NCBI RefSeq assembly: GCF_052078665.1
Contig: NZ_JBQJIK010000041.1
Coordinates: forward strand, 1 to 64,000
Length of the DNA stretch: 64,000 nt
Source of the DNA: Inquilinus sp052078665
GTDB taxonomy: Bacteria; Pseudomonadota; Alphaproteobacteria; DSM-16000; Inquilinaceae
Direction of reading: 5' to 3'
In this document: positions 33,628 through 40,996 of the stretch, in pieces
Layout of the letters: each line of letters opens with the position of its first letter
How positions within the stretch are numbered: position 1 is the stretch's first letter
Notes under the pieces: model-generated
Seen by the model: only the letters and a program-made list of their open reading frames with translations
What the model was told of the DNA's origin: nothing
The model's database searches: none
Program-made: the position numbers and the translations under genes

Positions 33628-33743
33628 CGCAGGCCCTGGCTGCCTTTCTCCGGGGCCGACGGCGGGAAAGGGCCGGGGGAGCGCCCCGCCAGCGCGAACA
33701 CGGCGCGGAGATCCTCGCTGAAGGGACCCTTGCGGTGCTTCAT
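33624..33743 (-). CDS. 39-residue small protein, first gene of an SOS-box operon
   Basis: The frame encodes 39 residues, beginning MKHRKGPFSEDLRAVFALAG and ending EKGSQGLR. Evidence that it is translated: GGAGG lies six bases before the ATG at 33743, its stop overlaps the next start (GTGA), and it begins 31 bases after an SOS-type box on the same side. The N-terminus is basic, the centre amphipathic, the tail proline-rich. There is no signal peptide or clear membrane helix. The function is unknown. Confidence 0.65.
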   Translation of the reverse strand: MKHRKGPFSEDLRAVFALAGRSPGPFPPSAPEKGSQGLR

Positions 33744-33774
33744 GGCGGCCTCCGAGGCTCCCGACCGATCGAAT

Positions 33775-33789
33775 GTTCGCTAAATGTTC
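33775..33789 (-). promoter_or_regulatory. LexA-type SOS box (GTTC-N7-GTTC)
   Basis: GTTC (33775-33778), seven bases GCTAAAT, GTTC (33786-33789) is an exact match to the alphaproteobacterial LexA consensus. It lies in an A/T-rich 89-bp gap between the sugar permease stop (33833) and the 39-codon gene start (33743). It is positioned where a promoter for the two small genes should be. Confidence 0.75.
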
Positions 33790-33832
33790 TATTCCTTCGC
33801 GTGCCGGGAGTCGAGTCGGTCGGCGAGGCGGC

Positions 33833-34714
33833 TCAGGCCTTCACGCCGCCGCTCGCCAGGCCGCCCTGCCACCAGCGCTGCATGAACAGGAAGGCGGCGA
33901 TCACCGGCAGCACGCTGACCAGCGCCCCGGCCATGACGATGGTGAACAAGACCGTGCCGCCGCTGCCCGAGGTGGCCGAGGCGTACCATTGCGACAGGCC
34001 GACGGTGATCGGGAAATACTCCGACGAGCTGAGCATCACCAGCGGCAGGAAGTAGTTGTTCCAGGTCGACACGAAGGCCAGGATCAGCACCGTGGCGAAG
34101 CCCGGCATCAGCAGGCGGAAGGCGATCTTGCCGAAGATGTGCAGCTCGCCGGCGCCGTCGACGCGGCCGGCCTCGATCAGCTCGTTCGACACCGCGTCCT
34201 CGATATAGACGCACATCAGGAACACGCCCGGCGGGAACACCATCGACGGCAGGATGATCGCGATCGGCGTGTTGACCAGCCCGATCTGCGACAGCATCAG
34301 GAACAGCGGCACCGACAGCGCCGTCTGCGGGATCATCACGGCGCCCAGCACCAGGGCGAAGAACAGTTTCTTGCCCCGGAACTGGAACTTGGCGAAGGCG
34401 TAGCCGGCGCAGGTGGCCAGCAGCGCGGCGCCGAGGCCGGAGATCGCGGCATAGAGGAAGCTGTTCAGGAGCCAGCGCGCGAACGCGCCGTCCTGGTAGG
34501 TGAACAGGCCGCGCAGATTCTCCCACAGGTTGAAGTCGCCGGCGAACCACAGGCCGAAGGTGCCGAACAGGTCGGCATTGGTCTTGGTCGACGAGACGAT
34601 GACGTAGAGCAGCGGGATGAAGGTGTAGACGAAGTAGATTCCCAGCACCGCGGTCAGCAGCCAGCGCTGGCGGCGGAAGGCGGCGGAGCGGACGGTGCGC
34701 GCGGCGATCGTCAC
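33833..34714 (-). CDS. sugar ABC transporter permease (MalG-type)
   Basis: A 293-residue inner-membrane permease with six helices. The EAA loop reads ELIEAGRVDGAGELHIFGKIAFRLLMPG, the conserved contact to the ATPase. It belongs to the carbohydrate-uptake-1 family. The start is GTG at 34714, overlapping the stop of the upstream permease (GTGA). The three transporter genes (35672-37003, 34711-35649 and this one) form an operon. No ATPase gene is nearby, so a shared MsiK/UgpC-like ATPase elsewhere is likely. Confidence 0.9.
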   Translation of the reverse strand: MTIAARTVRSAAFRRQRWLLTAVLGIYFVYTFIPLLYVIVSSTKTNADLFGTFGLWFAGDFNLWENLRGLFTYQDGAFARWLLNSFLYAAISGLGAALLATCAGYAFAKFQFRGKKLFFALVLGAVMIPQTALSVPLFLMLSQIGLVNTPIAIILPSMVFPPGVFLMCVYIEDAVSNELIEAGRVDGAGELHIFGKIAFRLLMPGFATVLILAFVSTWNNYFLPLVMLSSSEYFPITVGLSQWYASATSGSGGTVLFTIVMAGALVSVLPVIAAFLFMQRWWQGGLASGGVKA

Positions 34715-35649
34715 CGGGGTCTCCTGCGGTTGGTCAGCAGCATGAAGCCGTAGGACGCCACCGCCACCACCGCGCCGAGGAGGAAGGAGATCGCCGCCGA
34801 GTAGTTGTACTGCTGCGAGACGAAGGCCAGGGTGTAGGCGTAGTAGTTCGGCGTGTAGTGGCTGTTGATCTGGCTCGGCGCCAGGTTGCGCATCAGATAG
34901 GGCTCGGTGAACAGCTGCAGCGTGCCGATGATCGAGAAGATCACCGTGACGATGATGGTGGGCACGATCAGCGGCAGCTTGATCCGCAGCGAATGCTGCA
35001 GCGCCGTGGCGCCGTCGATCGCCGACGCCTCCTCCAGGTCGCGCGGCACCGACTGCAGTGCCGCGTAGTAGATGATCATGTTGTAGCCCATGAACTCCCA
35101 CACCGCGATGTTGGCGAGCGAGGGCAGCAGGCCGCCGCCGGACAGGAAGTCGATCCTGCCGAAGCCCATGGCCTCGGACATCTGGCTGAACGGGCCGAAG
35201 GACGGGCCGTAGAGATAGCCCCACAGCAACGCGGCGATCACCCCCGGCACCGCATAGGGGATGAAGAAGGCGACGCGGAAGAAGCTGCGGGCGAAGACCA
35301 GGCCGCTGTCGAGGATCAGCGCGAACAGCAGCGCCAGCCCCAGCATCACCGGGATCTGCATCAGGCCGAACTGGAACAGCAGGCCGACGCCGTCCCAGAA
35401 GTTCTTGTCGTGGATGGCGCGGACGTAGTTGTCGAGCCCGACGAAGCGGGCGCCGCCGACCAGCGTCTCGCGGAACAGGCTCATCTGGAAGGCATAGAGC
35501 AGCGGCGCGATCAGGAAGCCGGCGAACAGCAGCAGGAACGGCGCCAGGAAGACATAGGGCGCCAGCTTGCGGCCGACCAGGATCCGTCGCCGCGCCCCGC
35601 GGGCGGCCCGGGGGGCTGCGGCCCGGGCACCGGCGGGCGCCGCCGTCAT
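34711..35649 (-). CDS. sugar ABC transporter permease (MalF-type)
   Basis: A 312-residue inner-membrane permease. After an Ala/Arg-rich cytoplasmic N-terminus come six helices (APYVFLAPFLLLFAGFLIAPLLYAF first). The EAA motif is DLEEASAIDGATALQHSLRIKLPLI. It is the heterodimer partner of the downstream permease. The ATG at 35649 is the natural start; the reading frame upstream of it is only the shadow of the binding-protein gene. Confidence 0.9.
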   Translation of the reverse strand: MTAAPAGARAAAPRAARGARRRILVGRKLAPYVFLAPFLLLFAGFLIAPLLYAFQMSLFRETLVGGARFVGLDNYVRAIHDKNFWDGVGLLFQFGLMQIPVMLGLALLFALILDSGLVFARSFFRVAFFIPYAVPGVIAALLWGYLYGPSFGPFSQMSEAMGFGRIDFLSGGGLLPSLANIAVWEFMGYNMIIYYAALQSVPRDLEEASAIDGATALQHSLRIKLPLIVPTIIVTVIFSIIGTLQLFTEPYLMRNLAPSQINSHYTPNYYAYTLAFVSQQYNYSAAISFLLGAVVAVASYGFMLLTNRRRPR

Positions 35650-35671
35650 GGCGCGCCCGCCGGCCCCGACC

Positions 35672-37003
35672 TCAGAGGACGGTGAAGCCCTGGTCGGTGG
35701 CATAGGCCACGACGGTGTCCTGCACCCGGTCGAAGGCCTCGGCCAGGGTGCCGTTGCCGGCAATGGCGGAGGCCATCTCGTCCTGCAGCTGCTGGTTCAC
35801 ATAGTCCTGGAACGGCGCGAATTCGAAGCTCGGGTCGACCTGGTTCTCCGAGACGACGAAGATCTCGTTGACCTTCTGGCCGCCGTAGAAATCGTAGCCG
35901 TGGCCCATCAGCTCCTTGTCGTTGATCAGGTCCTTCAGCACCGGGAACAGGAACTGCTTGGTGGTCCACAGCTTCGAGGCCTCCGGGTCGCTGCCCATGA
36001 ACTGGGCGAACAGCGCCGCCTCCTTCGGATGCTGCGACGAGGTGAAGGCGGCGAAGGTCGATCCGCCCCAGTTCGAGGTGATCTTGCCGCCCTTCTCCCA
36101 TTGCGGCATCGGCGCCGCCCGCCACTGGCCGAAGCTCTTCTTCATCGACTGCTGCATCAAGACCGGCGCCCAGGCCGCGGTGACCCAGGAGGCGTAGGTG
36201 CCGGCATCCAGCCCGGCGAACCATTCGGTGGTCCACATCGGCTTGACGTCGACCGCCTTGGCGTCGATCAGCTTCTGCCAGTAGCCGGCCCATTTCTTGG
36301 CGACGTCGTCGTTGATCGCGATCTTGATGCTGGTGCCGTCCAGGTGGAACGGGCGCCAGCCGGCCTGCCACAGCACGGCGCAGACCCAGCCGGCGTCGGA
36401 TGCGCCGAAATCGCAGATGAAGGTGCCCGGCGACTTCTCCTTCAGCTTGATCGCCTGCTCGGCATAGTCGTCCCAGGTCTCGGGCACCGACAGGCCGTTC
36501 TTGTCGAACACGTCGGCGCGGTACAGCAGGCCCATCGGCCCGCTGTCCCAGGGCACGGCGTAGATCTTGCCGTCGGCGCTGACCGATTTCCAGGTCCAGT
36601 CGATGAATTTCGGCCCGACATCGCCGACGCCGTGCGGCGCCAGGTCGGCCAGCACACCCAGCTGCCTGAAGCTGGCGATCGAGTTGAACTCCATCTGCGC
36701 CACGTCCGGCAGGCCGCTGCCGGCCTTGATGGCGTTGCGCAGCTTGACGTAGTGCGGCGGGCCCTGGCCGACATTCTCCAGCTTGACCGAGATGCCGGGG
36801 TACTTCTTCTGGAACAGGTCGACCTGGGTCTGGGTGTCGGGCGTCCAGGCCCAGAACAGCAGCTCGACCTTGTCCTGCGCCCGCGCCGCGGCCGGCAGCC
36901 CCGCCACGGCCGGCGCCACCAGCGCCCCCGCGGTGCTCTGCAGGAAGCGGCGCCTGCCGATGGTCGGTCCCATGGCGGATCCCGGCTTGGTCGTCTCCGA
37001 CAT
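35672..37003 (-). CDS. sugar ABC transporter substrate-binding protein
   Basis: A 443-residue periplasmic binding protein of the extracellular solute-binding family 1. A twin-arginine signal (GRRRFLQSTAGALVAPAV) ends near AAARAQ. The mature protein begins KVELLFWAWTPDTQTQVDLFQKKYPGI, typical of carbohydrate binders, and has PWDSGPMGLLYRADVFDKNG. AGGGAGG lies 7 bases before the ATG at 37003. First gene of the transporter operon; divergent from an oxidoreductase/isomerase pair that probably metabolises the imported sugar or polyol. Confidence 0.9.
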   Translation of the reverse strand: MSETTKPGSAMGPTIGRRRFLQSTAGALVAPAVAGLPAAARAQDKVELLFWAWTPDTQTQVDLFQKKYPGISVKLENVGQGPPHYVKLRNAIKAGSGLPDVAQMEFNSIASFRQLGVLADLAPHGVGDVGPKFIDWTWKSVSADGKIYAVPWDSGPMGLLYRADVFDKNGLSVPETWDDYAEQAIKLKEKSPGTFICDFGASDAGWVCAVLWQAGWRPFHLDGTSIKIAINDDVAKKWAGYWQKLIDAKAVDVKPMWTTEWFAGLDAGTYASWVTAAWAPVLMQQSMKKSFGQWRAAPMPQWEKGGKITSNWGGSTFAAFTSSQHPKEAALFAQFMGSDPEASKLWTTKQFLFPVLKDLINDKELMGHGYDFYGGQKVNEIFVVSENQVDPSFEFAPFQDYVNQQLQDEMASAIAGNGTLAEAFDRVQDTVVAYATDQGFTVL

Positions 37004-37123
37004 TTTTTTGCCTCCCTGGGGTGGTCGTCTCTGATCTCGCAAAGCGAGTCGGCGATTCCTTGCAACAATCAGAACCTGGGAAGCCGCTCCGCTGTCAATG
37101 CGGCGCCGGCGCCGGCGGCGGTT

Positions 37124-37141
37124 TGTCCAGAATGGCGGACA
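37124..37141. promoter_or_regulatory. inverted repeat in the divergent sugar-operon gap
   Basis: TGTCC (37124-37128), eight bases, GGACA (37137-37141) lies between the sugar transporter operon (minus) and the Gfo/Idh gene (plus). It could be the operator of a shared regulator, which is not encoded next door. The rest of the 241-bp gap shows no gene. Confidence 0.35.
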
Positions 37142-37244
37142 TTGCCGTCTCGATCCGTCTGGCGGGGCGGCGGGCGCCGCGCCTAGTCTCACCGTCATGC
37201 GGGCCGCCCGGCGGCCGCGCCTCACCCTCGGCTCGGGACGGATC

Positions 37245-38411
37245 ATGGCAAGGCAGTGGACCATCGGCGTGCTCGGCTGCGGCAACATCTTCGACGCCTA
37301 TGCCCGGCTGTCGGCGATCTTCGCGCCGGTGCAGCTGGTGGCCTGCGCCGACGTCAGCCGCGCGGCGGCGGAGGCCGCGGCCGGCCGCTACGGGCTGCGG
37401 CCGATGGACCCCGAGGCGATGCTGGCCGACCCCGGCATCGACGCCGTCGTCAACCTGACCAACCCGGCCAGCCACGCCACCACCACCGCGGCGATCCTGG
37501 AGGCCGGCAAGCACGCCTACACCGAGAAGCCGCTGGCCCTGACCCTGGCCGACGGCGACCGGCTGGTCGAGCTGGCGGAGCGGCGCGGCCTGATGCTGGG
37601 CTCGGCCCCCGACACCTTCCTCGGCGGCGGCCACCAGACCGCCCGGCGGCTGATCGACGAGGGCCGGCTGGGCACGGTCAAGAGCGGCAGCGCGCATTTC
37701 ATGAACCACGGCATGGAGCGCTGGCACCCCAACCCGCACCCCTACTACCAGCAGGGCGCCGGGCCGGTGCTGGACATGGGGCCGTACTACGTCTCGGCCC
37801 TGGTCAACCTGCTCGGCCCCGTGCGCCGCGTCGTGGCGCTGGCCACCCGCTTCTTCGACCAGCGGCTGGTGACCGCCGAGGGGCCGAACCGGGGCACCCG
37901 GGTGCCGGTGACCACGCCGACCACCAGCCAGGCGCTGCTGGAGTTCCGCTCGGGCGCGCAGATCCATGCCTCGCTCAGCTACGACACCTGGGGCCACGGC
38001 CACCGCAACCCGATCGAGCTGCACGGCACCGAGGGGTCGCTGATGATCCCCGACCCGAACTATTTCGCCGGCGGGCTGGAGCTGGTCCGCGACGGCGCGC
38101 CCGAGCGCTTCGACCCGGCCGGCGCGCCCTTCGGCCGCGACAACTGGATCGAGCCGGCCGGCCGGCGCATCGGCAACTACCGCGGCCTCGGCCTGGCCGA
38201 CATGCTCGACGCGGCGGAGACGGGGCGGCCGGCCCGCGCCTCCGGCCGCTTCGCCCGGCATGTGCTGGAGGTGCTGCTGGCGATCGTCGCATCGGCCGAG
38301 GCCGGCCGCTTCGTCGAGATCGGCAGCACCACCGACCGGCCGGCCCCGATGACGCCCGAGGACGCCGCCCGGCTGACCGCCGCCGGCGCGCCCCAGGAGT
38401 TCACCGCCTGA
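37245..38411 (+). CDS. Gfo/Idh/MocA-family oxidoreductase
   Basis: A 388-residue NAD(P)-dependent sugar or polyol dehydrogenase. The N-terminal Rossmann motif GVLGCGNIFDAYARL is followed by the family signature EKPLALTLADG, whose lysine is conserved for catalysis. The second domain carries DMGPYYVSALVNLLGPV and the histidine-rich WHPNPHPYY. Its neighbour is a TIM-barrel isomerase 24 bases downstream, the pair usual in inositol- and sugar-acid-type pathways. The substrate is unknown. Confidence 0.9.
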   Translation: MARQWTIGVLGCGNIFDAYARLSAIFAPVQLVACADVSRAAAEAAAGRYGLRPMDPEAMLADPGIDAVVNLTNPASHATTTAAILEAGKHAYTEKPLALTLADGDRLVELAERRGLMLGSAPDTFLGGGHQTARRLIDEGRLGTVKSGSAHFMNHGMERWHPNPHPYYQQGAGPVLDMGPYYVSALVNLLGPVRRVVALATRFFDQRLVTAEGPNRGTRVPVTTPTTSQALLEFRSGAQIHASLSYDTWGHGHRNPIELHGTEGSLMIPDPNYFAGGLELVRDGAPERFDPAGAPFGRDNWIEPAGRRIGNYRGLGLADMLDAAETGRPARASGRFARHVLEVLLAIVASAEAGRFVEIGSTTDRPAPMTPEDAARLTAAGAPQEFTA

Positions 38412-38435
38412 CCCCACCACGACCGGACGACCGCG

Positions 38436-39194
38436 ATGCTCCCGATCTCGTTCCAGCTCTACTCCGCCCGCTTCTTCCCGCCGCTGGAGGCCCAGCTCGA
38501 CTGGCTGGCGCAATGCGGCTACGACGCGGTCGAGCCATGGCTGCCGGCCTATGAGGCCGACGCCCGGACATTCCGTCGGCAGATCGACGCCGCCGGCCTC
38601 GCCTGCTCCGGCTTCCACATGCCGCTGGCCGGGCTGGTGGCCGAGCCGCGCCGGTTCTTCGACTATGCTCATGCCCTGGGCGCCGACACGCTGATCCCGC
38701 CCTACCTGACCCCGGCGGAGCGCAGCATCACCGCCGATGGCTGGCGCCGGGTCGGCGAACAGCTGGCCGAGGGTGCGGCGAGGGCGAAGGCCGAAGGCCT
38801 GAAGGTCGCCTGGCACAACCATGATTTCGAGTACCGGCGGCTGGAGGATGGCAACCGGCCGATCGACCTGCTGCTGGAGGCGGCGGGCCCGGGCGTCGAT
38901 TTCGAGATCGACATCGGCTGGGTCACTCGCGGCTGGGCCGACCCGGCGCAGGAGCTGGCGCGCCACGCCGACCGCATCACCGCGATCCAGCTGAAGGACA
39001 CGGCCCGGGCCGGCACCGCCGCCGACGAGGGCTGGGCGGCGACCGGCGACGGCATCATCGACTGGCCGTCCCTGGCCCCGCTGTTCGGCCAGACCCGCGC
39101 CGCGGTGCTGGTGGTCGAGCACGACAACCCGGCCGACTGGAAGACTTTCGCGGCGCGGTCGATCGACTACATCCGGCGGCTGGTGGGGGCGTAG
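38436..39194 (+). CDS. sugar phosphate isomerase/epimerase family TIM barrel (IolE/IolI-like)
   Basis: A 252-residue AP-endonuclease-2-type TIM barrel. Metal-site segments are visible: GFHMPL, the pair KVAWHNHDFEYR and FEIDIGW, QLKDTA, and VVEHDN near the end. Such proteins epimerise or dehydrate ketoses and inosose. Together with the upstream oxidoreductase and divergent ABC operon it forms a sugar/polyol utilisation unit. Confidence 0.88.
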   Translation: MLPISFQLYSARFFPPLEAQLDWLAQCGYDAVEPWLPAYEADARTFRRQIDAAGLACSGFHMPLAGLVAEPRRFFDYAHALGADTLIPPYLTPAERSITADGWRRVGEQLAEGAARAKAEGLKVAWHNHDFEYRRLEDGNRPIDLLLEAAGPGVDFEIDIGWVTRGWADPAQELARHADRITAIQLKDTARAGTAADEGWAATGDGIIDWPSLAPLFGQTRAAVLVVEHDNPADWKTFAARSIDYIRRLVGA

Positions 39195-39212
39195 GGGGGC
39201 CGAGGAGGCCAC

Positions 39213-39533
39213 CTAGCCCGACGAGTGGCCTTCAGGACCGCCGAGCCGAATCAGAAGGACGAAACCGGCCTGCCGAGCCTGCGCAAGCGCCTCCTCGTAT
39301 CGGCCCGTTTCCATCTGTGCCGCAGCCAGCCCGGTAAGCTCCGCGGTGTTCTTTGCCTGGAGCTCGTCATAGGCCGGATGCTCCGGATGACAGGCAAAGA
39401 CGACATGATTCAATGGCTCGCCGTCGTCGCCGAGGATTTCGACGTCGATGGCATGGCCCCATGGGCGATCGGCTCGTGCGAAACGGCAACGGCGGCGCGT
39501 CCCATCGATGGTGTAGCTGAATTCGTCCTGCAT
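39213..39533 (-). CDS. hypothetical protein (106 aa)
   Basis: A 106-residue acidic-to-neutral soluble protein, not recognised. The N-terminal half reads as a compact beta fold (EFSYTIDGTRRRCRF, HAIDVEILGDDG, NHVVFACHPEHPAYDE). The C-terminal half is helical (TGLAAAQMETGRYEEALAQARQAGF, part shown). The ATG at 39533 has GGATCGAGG directly before it. It lies just downstream of the monooxygenase fragment and Fic gene on the same strand, so it may belong to the same acquired block. Confidence 0.6.
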   Translation of the reverse strand: MQDEFSYTIDGTRRRCRFARADRPWGHAIDVEILGDDGEPLNHVVFACHPEHPAYDELQAKNTAELTGLAAAQMETGRYEEALAQARQAGFVLLIRLGGPEGHSSG

Positions 39534-39581
39534 CCTCGATCCGAAGCAGCCTGCCAGAGAGCAGTCTATCACCCTGCCGGG

Positions 39582-39688
39582 GAAAACCTGTTCTTCGGCC
39601 GCGGCAGGCCGAGATGGTCGCGCAGCGTGGTGCCCTCGTATTCCGTGCGGAACAGGCCGCGGCGCTGCAGCTCCGGCACCACCCGGTC
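39582..39688 (-). pseudogene. 3'-end fragment of an LLM-class flavin monooxygenase gene
   Basis: These 107 bases match the last 108 bases of the intact monooxygenase gene at 41000-41107 at about 90% by eye, in the same orientation. Translated, they give DRVVPELQRRGLFRTEYEG-TTLRDHLGLPRPKNRFSPAG, so about 36 C-terminal residues survive with a few substitutions and a different last triplet set. The fragment begins exactly where the Fic stop codon ends. It has no start codon and cannot make the enzyme. Confidence 0.85.
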
Positions 39689-40864
39689 TTAGTCGCGGCT
39701 GTTCAATTCCGTTCCGGTTCGCAGCCGCTCCATATAGGCCTGATAGGCAAAGCTGCGATCGCGCCTCTTTCCCGTCGTCTCCACGAGGACGTCGACCCGC
39801 ACCAAAGCTTCGATCGCGCGGGTCGCGGTGGGCTTGCTCGCTTCGATCAGCTTCATGGCCGAGGCGACCGTCACGATCGGATGACGGGGAAGCTGCTCGA
39901 ACAGTCTCAGGGCCGAGACGGAGGCCAACTCGCCGCCAAGCAGCCTTGCCCGATCCGTACTGACGAGTTTGAACAGATCGCGTGCCGAGGCGACGGCTTC
40001 GTCGGAGATGGTGGCTATCCCATCGAGAAAGAAGTCGATCCAACCTTCCCAGTCACCTTCCACCCGCACGAGGTCGAGTCGCCGGTAGTATTCTTCCCGG
40101 CGGCGCTTGAAATAGAGGCTGAGGTAGAGGAGGGGGGCCTTCAGGAGCTCCCAGTGCTCCAGCAGCAGGGCGATCAGCAGCCGCCCGATCCGCCCGTTGC
40201 CGTCGAGATAGGGGTGGATGATTTCGAACTGCACATGCAGGAGGGCCGTCCGCACAAGCTTCGGCAGCGGATCATCTCTATGGATGTATTTCTCAAATTC
40301 GCTGAGAAGCTGGGGGAGCTTGTCGGGCGGCGGTGGGACATAGACCGCATTCACGGGCCGACTGCCGCCGATCCAGTTCTGGCTGCGGCGGACTTCCCCG
40401 GGCTGCTTGCCCGAGCCGCGCACGCCACGCATCAGCCGCTTGTGGGCTTCGTTCAGCAGTCGCATGGAAAGCGGCAGGCCGCGTTTGGACGCAAGCCGGC
40501 CGCGTGCATAGGCGAGCGCGTCGAGGTAGTTCGTCACCTCCTCGATATCCGCGTTGGGAGCGGGCTGCTCCTCGGCTTCGAAGGCGAGAAGGTCGACCAG
40601 TGACGCTTGCGTGCCTTCGATCTGCGATGAGATCACCGCCTCCTTGCGCACGAAGGCGTAGATGAACCAGTCAAGCGAAGGCACCATCTCGCCCGCAAGA
40701 TCGAGCCGAAGCAGCGCTTGCTCGGCCTCCCGGAGGCGATGCTCCAGCTTGCTGCCTATGGTGAGCGCTGGCCGAGCGGGCGGCAGGTCGAATGGAATGA
40801 AGGCATCGACCTTCTCCCCGCTGGCGGTCACGCTTTCATATCGGCCCGTGGCTCGCTTCGGCAT
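39689..40864 (-). CDS. Fic-family protein (class II, N-terminal inhibitory motif)
   Basis: A 391-residue protein expected to transfer AMP (or a related moiety) to target proteins. An N-terminal helical domain carries the inhibitory motif S79-SQI-E83-G84. The Fic core motif is HPYLDGNGRIGR from H217, fully intact, and the flap region VNAVYVPPPPDKLP precedes it. The C-terminal part (about 300-391) is a winged-helix-like domain (IVTVASAMKLIEASKPTATRAIEALV in order). This layout matches SoFic-type stand-alone proteins. Its stop abuts a duplicated monooxygenase 3' end, and its promoter region is packed with palindromes, both suggesting recent arrival. No antitoxin gene is adjacent, as expected for class II. 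Confidence 0.9.
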   Translation of the reverse strand: MPKRATGRYESVTASGEKVDAFIPFDLPPARPALTIGSKLEHRLREAEQALLRLDLAGEMVPSLDWFIYAFVRKEAVISSQIEGTQASLVDLLAFEAEEQPAPNADIEEVTNYLDALAYARGRLASKRGLPLSMRLLNEAHKRLMRGVRGSGKQPGEVRRSQNWIGGSRPVNAVYVPPPPDKLPQLLSEFEKYIHRDDPLPKLVRTALLHVQFEIIHPYLDGNGRIGRLLIALLLEHWELLKAPLLYLSLYFKRRREEYYRRLDLVRVEGDWEGWIDFFLDGIATISDEAVASARDLFKLVSTDRARLLGGELASVSALRLFEQLPRHPIVTVASAMKLIEASKPTATRAIEALVRVDVLVETTGKRRDRSFAYQAYMERLRTGTELNSRD

Positions 40865-40912
40865 CTATCGGCGCCCATGCGCAAGGCACGGCGGCTTTCC
40901 TTGCCGCCCTGA

Positions 40913-40965
40913 TTAGGAACGAACTCTTTACTAGCGTCGGTCGCTAGTCAAGGAATCGTTCCTAA
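40913..40965. promoter_or_regulatory. nested palindromes in the Fic promoter
   Basis: A perfect 10-bp inverted repeat, TTAGGAACGA (40913-40922) and TCGTTCCTAA (40956-40965), encloses a second one, CTAGCG-N5-CGCTAG (40931-40947). The right arm is itself within AGGAA-TCG-TTCCT (40951-40963). On the minus strand, TTGACT (40946-40951) is a good -35, with a weak -10 around 40923-40930. It is located 49-101 bases before the Fic ATG. Confidence 0.6.
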
Positions 40966-40996
40966 CGTCGCTCCGCGCTGCCTGCGCCCACCTCGC

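Noticed and set aside
37095..39212. 705-codon open frame antisense to the oxidoreductase/isomerase pair
   Set aside because: Mirror frame of two well-supported genes.
39213..40043. 276-codon minus-strand frame running through the monooxygenase fragment and into Fic
   Set aside because: Only its last 106 codons look like protein; the upstream part is out of frame with both the Fic gene and the monooxygenase fragment.
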